Translations under genes and position numbers: made by a program
Part shown: positions 13,379-25,399 of the stretch, piece after piece
Layout: the number at the start of each line of letters is the position of its first letter
How positions within the stretch are numbered: position 1 is the first letter of the stretch
The notes under the pieces: generated by a model
Told to the model about the DNA's origin: nothing
What the model saw: only the letters and a program-made list of their open reading frames with translations
Database searches by the model: none
Assembly: GCA_000711775.1 (NCBI GenBank)
Contig: ARYC01002100.1
Span: 1 to 64,000, forward strand
Length of the DNA: 64,000 nucleotides
Reading direction: 5' to 3'
DNA from: Oxytricha trifallax
Taxonomy: Eukaryota > Ciliophora > Spirotrichea > Sporadotrichida > Oxytrichidae

Positions 13379-13813
13379 ATGAGCAATAGTTTTTTAGCAG
13401 CACGAATGCGTATTAGAAAAATGCTCTCTATTTAGAGAAATTTTTCAGTCACAAGAAACATTGTAGTGAGAAATAGATATCAGTGGGATTACTCAGTGGA
13501 GGATAATTACTGCGAAAGAGAGATGACCATGCTCGAGACCAGACATTTACTGAAGATTTAAGACACAAAACTCGCGCAAACGCTAGAGCAGTCACTGGAA
13601 TTCCTCTTCTGTATTGAGGTATCATTTATAGGAATGATACTATATCTCCAGAGATATTTCCTCTAATGGTACAAGTATTTTGGAAAGATGCGCGAAATCA
13701 AGACAGATTTAGAAAGAATTACCATAAAAGGATTATGTTCTTCTTAAAGCATAGTAATTAGACTACCTACTACAAAAATTTATATTAGCTCAGCTTTAGT
13801 GTTTTTGCCATGA
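13379..13813 (+). CDS. unknown 144-residue protein with one membrane-like segment
   Basis: An unbroken frame runs from ATG at 13379 to TGA at 13811-13813 with TAA/TAG as Gln and base composition clearly richer in G+C than its surroundings. The N-terminus is basic (MSNSFLAARMRIRKMLS), with a charged middle (YQWDYSVEDNYCEREM), a hydrophobic stretch FLFCIEVSFIGMILYL at about residues 79-94 that could span a membrane, then a basic tail (KMREIKTDLERITIKG). No family recognised. The frame stops abruptly where the sequence turns AT-rich, so this may be the first segment of a longer protein split by an IES. Confidence 0.6.
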
Positions 13814-14990
13814 TTGATGTGATTAGCGCTTAAAACTACTCAGCTTCTATTATCCTATTCCCCTAAAACTGCATTAAATTACCAATCTAGTCAGAATTAT
13901 TTATTTAATCACCTATGATTTTACACTTTTTGATTAAAATATTTATTTTTACTAATTTTAGTTTTATATTATTAATGTAAATCTTTAATAGTAATATGGT
14001 ATAAATATATAGATTTACGTTTGTTGTTAAATAAGGTTAAATTATATTTGAATGCATTGAATAGATATTATAGATTTTGAATTAAAAAAGAATGTTTTCT
14101 AAGTTAAATGATAAATTAGTAACTATTAATCAAATATAATCAATTTAATTCAACTCAATAAAAATGTTAATATAAATGTTTTAGGAAGAGAGAATCAATC
14201 AAAATTATTATCAAGAGGTTTTTGGATGATATAATTTACTATTAATTATTTCATTAATAACATAATAAATTATAAGAAATAGTTTTGTATATTATGATGA
14301 TCAACATTTACGAAAAAGTTTAGTGAATTTAAGAATATTACAATTATCTAAGTGAGGTGAAAATTATAATATAATAAAAATTCATTATATTTGTTAGTAA
14401 AATCTTATTAATTATTGTCAATTTAAGCTATCATTTCAACTTATTTAATTGAATTAATTTTTTTTAAATTAAAATTCAGCAATATTAAATAATTTAAAGA
14501 TTATTTCTTCACTCACGCAGTCTTAAACTACATATCCCATGATGAATAGAGACCTTGCTTAAAAACTTAAAAAAAAAATATACCACAAAATTGTCAGAAA
14601 AAATTATAAAGAACAATAAATAGACTAATTTTTAACAAAAAGTTCATTATTTTAAATTTAAATTAATTTTCAAGATATAAATTAAATTAAATTATAGAAT
14701 AAATTGCTATGTTTACACAATAAATACTTAATATAAAAAGTGCTAACTGAAGCATCCAATTCTGACTTTAAAGTACGGATTTAATCTCTTGAACCGTCTA
14801 TAAAAAATGATTCTACTAAAGAATCTAACAATTATGATCAAAATATTATCAAATTGTATTTTTTTATATCATATAATCCCCATAAATAAAATTTCTTATC
14901 AATTTTATTTAAGATTTTATATGATTTAAAAATATTACTTAAAATGAATAACTTCACTTCTTGAATTCAAGGCGGAAATAAAAAAGGCTA
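13814..14990. other. AT-rich non-coding stretch
   Basis: No coding-like frame. Long A/T runs and short palindromic AT words only. Confidence 0.45.
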
Positions 14991-14994
14991 TTTA

Positions 14995-15125
14995 AAATTG
15001 AGAGTGAGGAGGACCTCGACGCCGCAGTGTTCCTGTTTCGCATTCGACACAGAATGGATTCCAAACAAATGGTTTCGACATCAACTGCCTTCTCACTCTC
15101 TCAGTCTGCCTCAACTTCCCTTAAT
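14995..15125 (+). other. isolated GC-richer 130-bp island, candidate orphan macronuclear-destined segment
   Basis: A sharply bounded GC-richer block sits alone in AT-rich DNA. The plus strand reads ESEEDLDAAVFLFRIRHRM without a stop; the minus strand is also open apart from one TGA near its edge. Length and isolation fit a scrambled or stray segment of a gene whose other parts are elsewhere. No family assigned. Confidence 0.4.
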
Positions 15126-16715
15126 TAATAATTTACTGACCATACTTTAAAACCTATCTAATTGGCAGTTTAAGATTATATTTAAAATGCTTTTATGTAC
15201 TTTTTGAAAATATAATTAATAATTTCATAAATAAAATACTTTAATATAGGCAGAATATATAAACCCAAAAAATATATGTAAAATAAATCTAAAAAATTGA
15301 AAATATAAAGGATTAAAAGTTAGTATATATTTTATATTTTTTATAAAGTTTTTTTGTTTATAAAGTTAAATGATAATAAAATTAATATAAAAATGCAATT
15401 AAATTATAAGATTCATTTCGATGAAAATTGTTCATTCTGTTGATATAATTTAAATTAAATTTCTTTGATAAAATATTTTTACAAAAGATTTCTTTGAAGG
15501 TAAAATTATGACTGCTTTATCTTTTACCCTAAAAAATAAGCAAATATTTCAATTAAAAAGTCAAAGTAGTATAGTTAATTCATTTTTTTTTACAAAATAC
15601 ATAAAAACTAAGGAAAATAAAAATCCAATTATAGAGAGAATTTTAGATTAAAAATCTTTTTGAAGTTCAGTTTTTATCTACTCATAATATTTTTTTTTCA
15701 TAATAAATTAACCCTAAATAAGTCTGATAAAAATTTATGGTTAGAATAATTCGAGTAGTCAATTTAATAGGAAACTTTATAAATATGTACTGATGTGTCT
15801 CAAGAGTATCCTCAGCCATAACTTATTACATTGCCAAATATTTGATCATAATAAAGTGTTTGTATATGGTTAATATATCTTAAATAATTGATTATTTCAA
15901 CTAGTCTCCCAACGATCAATAAATTCGAGTAAAATGTTCTTTAGCTCCCTAAAATTTTATGAAAAATATTTAAAACTTATTTTCAATTTTTGATATTTTT
16001 ATGTAAAAATTGGGTAATGTTAAGATTTAAGAAATGCTCTGGAATTTTAAGAAATACTAAATCCACGATTTTACAATCAACCCGTATTACATAGCTTCAT
16101 TTTAATTGCATTAATAAAGAGAGTAAAATTAACATATAAAATACATGAATAAATAGAGTAATTTAAATTTATTTGATATCATACTTGTGCTACAGAGTAA
16201 TTAATAATTAGTTCCTTTTTCTCATATTAATCTACATTTGTGTCATCAGAAAGTTATATGAAATAAATGAAAAAATATTAAAGCTTCTATTAGATTTACA
16301 ATCCTTAAATTATTGCCATAATAATTGAAAAATCAATATAATTGTTTAATCATTTTATATTAGTTCTAATAATATTTTATATAAAGATATATTACCCAAC
16401 CATATTTATATATCAAAAATTATAATAAATTCAAATTTATGCTTTTTTACATTACTTTTAATTGCATTTTATAATCATAATATTTTATCTTCTTAAATAT
16501 TTATATTATAAGAAATCATGAAAACAAAGCACTTTTGATAATACAATAGATTATTCATACTATTCCTGATAAAAGCTATAATAATAATGATAGATTAATT
16601 GCTAATATATTAAAATATTTATTCAATTAAATTATAACTATATATCTTTAATTAATTTATTTATTCGAATAAAGTAAATGAATTCATTTTAAATTTAAAT
16701 TACTAAAAAATCGCA
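15126..16715. other. AT-rich non-coding stretch
   Basis: Nothing supported except homopolymer-rich AT sequence. It lies upstream of the acyltransferase-like gene. Confidence 0.45.
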
Positions 16716-16726
16716 ATAAAGGTAAG

Positions 16727-19700
16727 TAGTCAGTAGTACAATACCATAGGCTAGAGAAGTCTCATTCGTTTAGCTCCACTAGTCTTGTTAGTATCTATAC
16801 TATCGATCGAATCTTAACAGAAATCTATATCCTTAAAGGATAAAACATTCAAGACTATCTTGAGTGAGGCAATAGACAGTTTTAATTACAATCAGAAATT
16901 TCACTTGCAGTCTTAAATAAGTTAAGATTATTAGCTGTCTTATGATTATTTCAATTCTACAAAAGATTTAATACAAGATCAAATAAATTTATACCGTGAG
17001 AATAGATTGACAGCATCAGGAGAGAGTTCATGTTTAAGGTTACTGCAAAATTTGTGAATTACTTCTTGGAACACAATAAAACCTTATGAAAAATTTTCCG
17101 TAACTCAAGCAAGGACTACAATAACCTAAGTCGCTAAGAGGACTGTTTAAATATTAAAGATGAGGAGTACAATTACATCTCTGGTACCATACCTACTGCT
17201 TTTCCTATAGCACTATCTATAGGAATATGCGTTCCTGATGTATAAAAAGTGCAAGATTTCAACAATCTGAAGCCATTTTTAGTTGAGTCTATTAACAAAT
17301 TCATACCAGAGATATTCTAAAGCTTGAAGGGCTTTGACTTGAGCACATAAGCGATGTCAGATGATTTGAGGTTTTCTGAACGTAAATCCAAAAATGATGA
17401 GGCTACAGAGTAAGACATAGTTTCATATTTAATGATCGGTTTCATATTAAACCCATGGGTAAAAGTTAATAAATATCCAAAATAAATATAGAAATAAATA
17501 TTTTCAATTGAGTTTTAACAGTCTCATTTTATTATTTAAATGCCCATTTATAGTATGGTTTATATAAAGACAGCCATGGACTTTCAAAATATCTTTGAAA
17601 TTTAAATTATTATGAATAAAATTTTTAAACAATATTTGAGCAATATTTAAAAAATATTAACAAATAAATTTTATTTAGAAAATTGAATTTATGCAAATAT
17701 TAAATAAAATATAATAAATAGATTATAAATTCAAAACAATTTTTAAAACTATATTAATTTTTTATACTTTTTAGTTTCTTAATTTTAAATTGGCTACATT
17801 CAAATATATTTATTATTAAACATTTTGAAAAAAAAGTTTCCAAATTCTATTTATTGAATGGATTTTATTATCATGACTAGGATTATTTGTAGCAAGCTTC
17901 ATGAGATGGAGATCAAAGAGGCTTACGGACAGAGAATTTATAAAAAGAAGACAAAAACATGTCTAAAAAGCTTAAAATAACTTAAACAACAGCAGTTCCT
18001 CAAATAATGACGAATCACAAGATTTTATCATAGAAAAGCAAAGTTTGATTCAATTTGATAATACAGAATAAAGATCAACAGCGATATAACTATCAGTTAA
18101 TATTAATCTACAACTGGCAGCAGAAGAAACAGAAGACCTTGAAAAATTAAGTCATTCAGTAAAATTACTTACAATTGCTAAAGAATGAGTAAATAATTAA
18201 AAAAAGAAAATTATATTACTTGTGTTTCGTTAATATTTAAAAATAATTATGCTAGTATATATCATTGATTTATATAAAATAATCATTTATAAACAAACTT
18301 TCCATTAAAAATTTTTCCAACTTATACTTATTAATTTAAAAAATTTAAAATTAATATATCAACCAATAAAAAATACTTATCATAAATATAAGCATTATTA
18401 TTCGAATATATATAGAAAAATAAATTATTACTGAAAATATATATATAAAGAAGATGATTTTAATTAAAAGCATCGTTTATATTAAATAAGAGCTAAGTCT
18501 AAAAATAAATTTTGAGTTAGCTCGTATATTTAAATATTTTTAGAAATAGTAATTATAATTAATCAAAATTCTTGATTATTAAATTACATTTTGTCCGATT
18601 TTTGAATATTTTTTAATTGTAAAAAATCTCAAAATAATTCTCTATTCAACACAGCCTAAGAACTCTGTTTCCAAAAGATCAAAAGAATACGAAATGGATT
18701 TAGAAATTCTTAATGGAGCACTAATTTTTACATTTTGAAGGGGCCCTTGTAAAATATAGAAATCATTCAAGAATGGATATCAGATCTCTTATTCACGTTT
18801 GTTATATAATCTGATCTATTCGTTGATATTTTCTTCTGGATGACTGCCTTTAAGGATCTTACCTTCTCTTAGTAAAAATTAAGAATAATGATGGGTCAAT
18901 TGGTTCTTGGTTAAAGATCTACTTGAATAGAGTTTTCTATTATCATATATATGAAGTTTTCAGGTGGCTTCCTCAATATGCTTTCGTTCTTGAATTCTTT
19001 TGGAAATTTATTATACTATTTGGAGGAGAGGGATCTATGTTCTACATGTACAATAGAATGACTGAATGTTCCAAATATTGGTTCAGGCACTTGACATTAT
19101 TGAATAATATAATCCCTGAAACTAAGACGAGGCTTGCCTTCCACGGACTTGGTATATACAAATGACATGCAATTTTATCTCTTAATTACAATTCTTTGCA
19201 AATTGTGATATCATCAAAGAAAAAAAGTGGTTCTACTTCACATGCGGAGTTTTTTTCTTTATCTGTAAAATCATTTATAAATATTTCTATATTATATTAT
19301 TCATGATAACTTCTATTATAGCTCTCTTTAAGAATAATTAATGATTTAAGTGTATCATGCTTAATCTAAAAAGATGAATACTTTACAATATACTATTTGA
19401 AACCTTACGCAAGACTCCCAGTTTTTATAATAGGATTATTACCTCGTTGCTCATACTTCACATTCAAAAGAGAAGAGCCTAAAATTCAAAGAATCGCAAA
19501 AGTATTGGAAGCTTTAAAATACTCAAAATCAAGAGCCATCACCTCATTTGTAATTGGATCTGTACTCTTGATTACAATGACCATCATTTTGGAGTTTATT
19601 AATAATACTCTAAACGAAATAAGTATGGCATGCAATTTGTTTTACTTACTGCTTTCGAAGCCAGTCTTTATATGTGTATTTACCATGATGATATTCCCTG

Positions 19701-20360
19701 TGATGGTTGATTCTGATACTTTTATATTCTAAAAAACTTACTCTCTCATAATTTCTGGTTACCTTTTTTAAGACTTTCTTATGGAGTCTATCTCTACCAT
19801 GGTGTCTAAAATTAATTAAAGCATTATTTAATACAAAAATGATGTAAATGAAGTATTTTCATGCAGTTTAAGGAATTCAACATGGAAGGAGGGCAATGGG
19901 CTTGTGGATTCGAAATGACTCCCTTCAATTTCGCTTACTTAGGAATATCCTTTATTTTCAGTGCTGCTATGTCTATTGTATTTGATTTACCTATGAGAGC
20001 TTTATATTACGAATGCATTTCTAAAACTAAAATGAGACAACCAGATGTTTATTATCACTCTTAGTCAGCAAAGTCAGTTCAGAAGTGTAAGTTAACATAA
20101 TTATTTTGCAGTAAATTTTATGATATCAGATTCTCTTGTATAATTCTGTCCATTAAGTAATAATTAGCTATATTATACAGAATCAAAGAGGAAGACATAT
20201 CCAACAAAGAATCGCCAAGAAAATCACTCTAGTAGAAACTTCGAGAAGAAAACTTAAATGAATCCAATAAAAACTTCAATAAATAGCGCATACCCTCAAT
20301 TGACACTGAGGACTAAGAACATGTTCACTAATTTGATCAATCACCAGATAAAATTGTTAT
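16727..20360 (+). CDS. NRF-6-like / acyltransferase-3 multipass membrane protein, split into MDSs
   Basis: Coding blocks follow the order expected for the NRF (nose resistant to fluoxetine) plus acyltransferase-3 architecture. 16727-17410 is the N-terminal NRF-like domain (ISGTIPTAFPIALSIGICVP). 17870-18190 is a polar Ser/Asn linker. 18650-19190 holds the first membrane helices, with DLFVDIFFWMTAF, then RWLPQYAFVLEFFWKF, FGGEGSMFYMYNRMTECSKYW and HLTLLNNIIP. 19395-20095 holds KPYARLPVFIIGLL, more helices, and the terminal MTPFNFAYLGISFIFSAAMS. 20150-20360 is a charged tail. AT-rich gaps at 17411-17869 and 18191-18640 are likely IESs. Frame slips (for example around 18890 and 19150, where TWY..NDMQFYLL crosses frames) and one in-frame TGA near 17085 remain unexplained. 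The class usually acts as a membrane acyl-transfer enzyme; the substrate is unknown. Confidence 0.8.
17411..17869 (+). other. probable IES between MDSs of the NRF-6-like gene
   Basis: AT-rich gap between a block ending DEATEQDI and the next coding block beginning near MTRIICSKLHEMEIKE. No protein-like frame inside. The pointer was not resolved. Confidence 0.45.
18191..18640 (+). other. probable IES between MDSs of the NRF-6-like gene
   Basis: About 450 bp of very AT-rich DNA between the linker block (ending LLTIAKE) and the block that begins near PKNSVSKRSKEYEMDLEIL. No coding-like frame. The pointer was not resolved. Confidence 0.45.
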
Positions 20361-20431
20361 ATTTTAATGCATTTTCTTAGATATATTAAATTAACTAACT
20401 ATTGATTGTTTTTTTTTATTGGAAAATTAAT

Positions 20432-20700
20432 TAGAAGATAGCTAAAGTATACTGCAACTACAAAATAATTCCTATAATAAGACTTTAAAGCAAGAGGAAT
20501 AACATCATAAAAATAGTAAAAAATAAGTAAAAGCAAATATTTAATTCGATGATGATGATAGTAATAGTGAAAATGAATTAGATTATAATATTCTGATCAA
20601 TTTAAGTACTTTTCCTGTCCCAACTCAAAAAATGCATAATATTTTATATTTCAAATTGATCGTATTTGACATATTTTCATATTAAAACTAGATTTTAGCT
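20432..20700 (+). CDS. unknown acidic/Gln-rich coding block
   Basis: A frame without TGA runs from EDSQSILQLQNNSYN through KQVKANIQFDDDDSNSENE to LSTFPVPTQKMHN, with TAA/TAG as Gln. Composition is charged and polar, unlike the flanking AT-rich DNA. It could be a further cytoplasmic tail block of the preceding membrane protein or the start of the next gene. No family recognised and no start or stop can be fixed. Confidence 0.4.
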
Positions 20701-20759
20701 ATTAAGAAATAAAAACATAAATGCATCAAAATAGAGAGTTGTGTCTCCATCTAATATGG

Positions 20760-21360
20760 ATAAAGTAGGTAGAAGGGAGGGAGGCAAAAAAGCAGATATT
20801 TAATATAAAAAGAAATAAAATTTAACTTGATATTTCAGTCAATTGTTAAATTTATAAAAAAAGATTCTTTAATTTAATCACAAATAAATTCAATCTTTTA
20901 AAACATCATTTATCAATCTTTTTACTTTCAGTGTCATATTATCAATAAACATATACAATACAATATATTTAATATTCCACGATATAGTGTTCTTGTAATG
21001 CTTAAACCAGTAAATGCATCATATAATGAGTTAAACAGAATAATTCTTAGTATTAAACATAAAAGGTTTTAATTCAAATAATCATAAACTGAATTTACAC
21101 ATATAAATCAAAGAATCAAAAATGCACAAATTATTTAGTGTTTTATGTTTAAAAATGAATGATTTAAATAATTTTTAATAAGAAATATACTTATATTAAA
21201 ATAGGTTGCAACACATCAAAGGACGTTAAATAACCAGCAAATTAAAAGCAAAAGGTGAAATATTCTGTAATTAGTATTATTCTAAAAGTTTGAATAATAA
21301 TTTAAATAATTAAAACATGCAAACATTTTTGAATAACAACAAACGACTAAATCTCCAGAT
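20760..21360. other. AT-rich stretch, no gene supported
   Basis: The frame stays open by chance in places because only TGA stops translation, but composition is Asn/Lys/Ile-biased as in non-coding DNA elsewhere in the window. Confidence 0.4.
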
Positions 21361-21374
21361 AAAATTAACCAGTC

Positions 21375-21620
21375 ACCTTCAAAGACAGGTCCCATGAGAA
21401 ATATCAAGCAAATTTATAAATTTATATACGAAGAATATATTAAACTCTATTATTAATGGATAAATTATTAAGTGTAAGAAGTCTAATAGAATTTATAATC
21501 CTTTTAAAATTCCAGAGGCAGAATTGGCAAAGCACAAAGTTTCGGACATTTTGAGCTTTATCAAGACAGGAAACTTGTCCATGGAAGAGGGCCTCATCCA
21601 TCATCACAAATAAGGTATTG
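21375..21620 (+). CDS. coding block of unidentified protein
   Basis: Protein-like sequence IPEAELAKHKVSDILSFIK followed by TGNLSMEEGLIHHHK is read in one frame. Slightly upstream, MRNIKQIYKFIYEEYIKLYY reads in another, so at least one frame slip separates them. The flanks are AT-rich. It is the first of a series of plus-strand blocks up to 27538 that may form one large gene. No family recognised. Confidence 0.5.
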
Positions 21621-22150
21621 CAGTCAAGCTATTTATTTCGCATATAGTATATTTAAATTTCTAGAAAGTTTTTCTTTTATCATTTACGCAAAAATTGTGC
21701 AAGTCTAGGAATCATTTGCTTTTGAAAAAGTGGATTGCGAGATGAATTCAAACTTGATGCCAAGGAGATGATATCAACTGCAGATTGAAATATATGAATT
21801 TTTTAACTTTTTGACTCTCCTTTGATATTTCATGTAAATTTCTTAAAAAAGGCATATAAATAGATTAGAATTCATTACTGTTGGCAATCGGATATAAGAA
21901 AATTAAAATAGCGAGGTATCTTTCTCGGGATCTTCATGTGTCCGTTAGACAGTGGACCAGGAAGCCAAATACTTAAGCTTCACTCAAAAATGATTTATTT
22001 ATTGAACATTAACTTTTCGCTTTCAATCTTTTCATTGCTAAAAAAGATTGATTTCTTATATAAAAATGAAAGTTTAAATCTAAAAATTTCAATTTGAATA
22101 AGAATTAAATTCAGAGATAGTTAACATCATAAATTCTTTATTAATAGCCA

Positions 22151-22500
22151 TGTTGAAAGAATTATGGAACGTAAATTATATAGCCTCGGAAGAGGTGCAC
22201 CTCCAAAGACTTTTCTAATTGTTGTTTCACTCCAAGTGGTTATACGGCGTGAGATCTTTCTTGTAGAACTACACCACTGACATTTAGATAGCCACTCAAA
22301 ATCATGATTAGCAATTTGCCAGTCTTAGAAACATCTTAAGGAATAAAAGGCGGGTGTTGCTACCGATGTGGCTTAAGGGGCACATGTGGATAAGAGCTAC
22401 GAGGATTTGTGGAAAATTGTTGATGAAATATTCAGCAAGACTCCTTATTTACTACTTTCTTATATGTGTCACTTACTGATGATCAATAAACTAATTATTA
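22151..22500 (+). CDS. coding block of unidentified protein
   Basis: From ATG 22151 the frame reads MLKELWNVNYIASEEVHLQR through FHSKWLYGVRSFLQNY, then switches near 22320 to a second frame with GVATDVAQGAHVDKSYEDLW and DEIFSKTPYLLLSYMCHLLM. Both parts have good amino-acid composition and higher GC than the flanks, so they belong together with a frame slip between. It lies just upstream of the coiled-coil block at 22607. Function unknown. Confidence 0.5.
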
Positions 22501-22606
22501 TTCCTAATATGCTCAGAAGATGTGTTTATTAAGGGACTACAGGCTTATTTTTGATAATTTTAAATTGTATTTTGACAATTAAATTTCTTTAAAAAATCAA
22601 TAGTTG

Positions 22607-23029
22607 ATGTCAAGGCTAGAAATGAAAAATCTAATAGAAAAGCAAGCAAATAAAATTAAAGAATATGAGTATGGTCTTTTAAATTTGAGAGTTGCTGCAA
22701 CTCAAAGTTTGGGCACAGTACTCACAGCCTATGAAGCTAAGAAAGAGGTTGAGAAAACTTAAGTAGCCAAGATTAGAGAGCATATTGAAGTTTTAAAGGG
22801 GAAAATTGGCCTAGCTAAAGTTATTGAATAATAGCAGGAATTATTAATCCAAACCCCTGTTTAGGATTAGTATAATTATATCAAATCATAATAGGATAAA
22901 AATTAAAAATCTAATAATAACTCATAGAATAAAATAAATATAATGTAATTTTAGTTACATATTTTTAATTATGGCCAGTTTTAGATGCTGATGGTCAAGT
23001 TATTCAATGAGAACAACAACATGTTTTGA
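22607..23029 (+). CDS. coiled-coil coding block
   Basis: An unbroken frame from ATG 22607 to TGA 23027-23029 (140 residues) with TAA/TAG as Gln. The first 80 residues form a heptad-like, charged helix (MSRLEMKNLIEKQANKIKEY, then KKEVEKTQVAKIREHIEVLK), followed by a Gln/Asn-rich tail. It could be a small coiled-coil protein or one segment of the larger neighbouring gene. The tail is AT-rich and may already be non-coding. Confidence 0.55.
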
Positions 23030-23289
23030 ATTCTATATATCATTTACTTTTAATTTTACTTGTTCCAGTAGCTATCCATATAGCAAAGGTTTCTGATGAA
23101 GAATCTCCAAATAGTAGTGGCATCCCTCACTTCTTATCATTTAAGTAGTTTAAAATGAAAAGTGACGAAAAATCTTAGGAAATTTGAATAGCAGATTTTG
23201 ACTAAATTAGAAAACTATATGCAGAACTTGTATTGAGACAAGTAGAGAGTTATTTAATGTTTATATTTTTGGTAAGTTTTAACCGTGAA

Positions 23290-23755
23290 TAAGTAATGAA
23301 AAATTTTGGGAAAAAATTCTTGAAAAATATGATTAATATAAAGTACCATATATATAAGCTAAGAATAATCGATCAACTTATCAAAAAGTGAATGAGTTGG
23401 ATAATTACAGATATTGGCCATTAACTGCTGCACTCGTCAACGAACACACAATCGATGCAGAAAAGAGAATCGAAATTTATAACTATTTCAAGACTAATAA
23501 GTTCAATGTGAGAAAAGCACTCTGTTATAATAAGTCAGAATATTATCAACTATGTATATTGTTATAAGTATCGGAAAAAGGAATTGTTGATGCCAAATAG
23601 AACTTGGTTTTGCCAGTGAACATCAGCTTGCAAATTTTAACTACTCTAGGAGATGCTCAAAGCGCTATCTTTAGATATCTATGGGGTTCAGATGATTGTA
23701 ATTTATCTTAGATTAAAAAAAACAATTTACTTATGATTACAACAACTATATGAAG
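23290..23755 (+). CDS. coding block of unidentified helical protein
   Basis: About 155 codons in one frame without TGA: ISNEKFWEKILEKYDQYK, NRSTYQKVNELDNYRYWPLT, AALVNEHTIDAEKRIEIYNY, VRKALCYNKSEYYQLCILLQ and LGDAQSAIFRYLWGSDD. It looks like an alpha-solenoid or similar helical-repeat region but matches no family I can name with confidence. An AT-rich gap follows. Probably part of the same gene as the blocks at 24130-24670 and 25400-27538. Confidence 0.55.
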
Positions 23756-24129
23756 TGGATAAATTAAAGCAATTGATTTAAGCTTTCCATGCTTTTTTGT
23801 AATTTGAAAAGTTATGGTTGTTGTAATAATTGTTACTCTTAAAAAATATTAAATAATTTTTATTATTTTTATGATTAAGCAATAACTTCAAGAGGCTCCC
23901 AAATATTCTAGATGAATTAGATTACGCTCAAAATAACGCTACGGCTTTGAATCTTTTCTTAAAGTTGACAGTCACCTAAATATATGTCTATTTTCTGATC
24001 TTTACAACTTATTCTATAGCAGTAAAGAGTTTTTAATTTTATTTTATGAGAATTTTAAATTTTGACATAATAAACTAGTTATTAAAGGTTAGTTTTTTTT
24101 TATATTAAATAGTTTAATTGCTATATAAA

Positions 24130-24670
24130 TTATAAAGAGATATAACAAATCCTATAATTAAGAAACTACGCGCCTTGCCTTCTCCCAATTATAATAGAAA
24201 GAGACACATTCAAGAAGATATAAGAATTATAAATCTTTGACTAGGCTTTTGCTTATTGCAGTGCAGTTGAATTGGAATAGATTGCTCAAAGCAGCGATTT
24301 CTATAAAAAAAATTCTTGAATTTCTTTAGATTTTATAAATACTTTATATTAATAGGAATTTACAATTAATTAAGAGACTGTATTTGAGTTTTATTTGAAT
24401 TAGATATGTTGAAATATTGATGCCTCTGATCTTAAGAAGAAAAATGGCCAGAGATTAGTAGATTAAGTTAAAAACAAACTCAGAAGTACAATGCATACTT
24501 AGATCAAACTTTAAAGATTTTGGAAAATATATTAATTGATCAAGAAGAGGAGGCTGACGAAGTACATGGTGGACTTGCTCTTAGATTTGAATCAATGAAT
24601 TGTTTGAAATATTATTATAATTAGAGACTATTTAGATTACATTTATCAAATTTAAGTTTTATAAGCGAGT
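24130..24670 (+). CDS. coding block of unidentified helical protein
   Basis: The best part reads PEISRLSQKQTQKYNAYLDQ, TLKILENILIDQEEEADEV, then HGGLALRFESMNCLKYYY. The 5' half (about 24160-24290: KKLRALPSPNYNRKRHIQED) is in a different frame and separated by AT-rich sequence. Charged, helix-rich composition. No family recognised. Confidence 0.5.
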
Positions 24671-25175
24671 TGTAGAAATATATATAATACATGAATCACA
24701 TATATAAAAATAATCATATCATGAGCAAAGTTAAAAACTAGGGAAGTGATAATTTGAGAGTACAAGTAAAAATGAATAAAATTAGTAATACACATGAGTA
24801 CTTATGCTTATTTATCATTCATTTATTTTCATTGTTTGATTATTAGTAGTTATATCTTAATATAATTAAAGGTTAAGATAATTTAAGATTAAAAAGAATA
24901 GTTATATGTCAAGTAATATTTACAAAAATTGGAAGTTAATTTAGGCAATTTCTGTTCTTTAATCATGAATCATCAATAATTTATATAGTTAAGGAGTTTA
25001 GATTAAGAAAAAATATTATTAACAAATTTATAATCAAAATTAATAGGAATGAACTTCCATTTTAAATTATCATACTAATTTATTAATATATTCTCACTTT
25101 TACTAATATGAATGATCAATGTTAAAGTAAATGATAAAATATATACAAATGTATATTAAAAAAACATGTTTAACT

Positions 25176-25221
25176 AAAGTGGGGCAAAAGTAGAAAAAAT
25201 TTGCTACTTTTGCCCCACTTT
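25176..25221. repeat. perfect 18-bp-arm hairpin
   Basis: AAAGTGGGGCAAAAGTAG (25176-25193) is repeated exactly as its reverse complement at 25204-25221 with a 10-base loop. It is a GC-rich island in an AT-rich gap between coding blocks. Confidence 0.85.
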
Positions 25222-25399
25222 TACTAATTTAATATTTCTATTGATTAAGTATCAAGAATTGATTATAAAATTTATAGAATATAAATGAGTAGTATTGTTC
25301 ATTTATTGATTTCTACAATTTGAATATTCAAAAGATTTTTGATAATTAAACTCATATTTCCAACAAGTTAGCAGAGTGAATCTCTCATAGTATCAAAGA

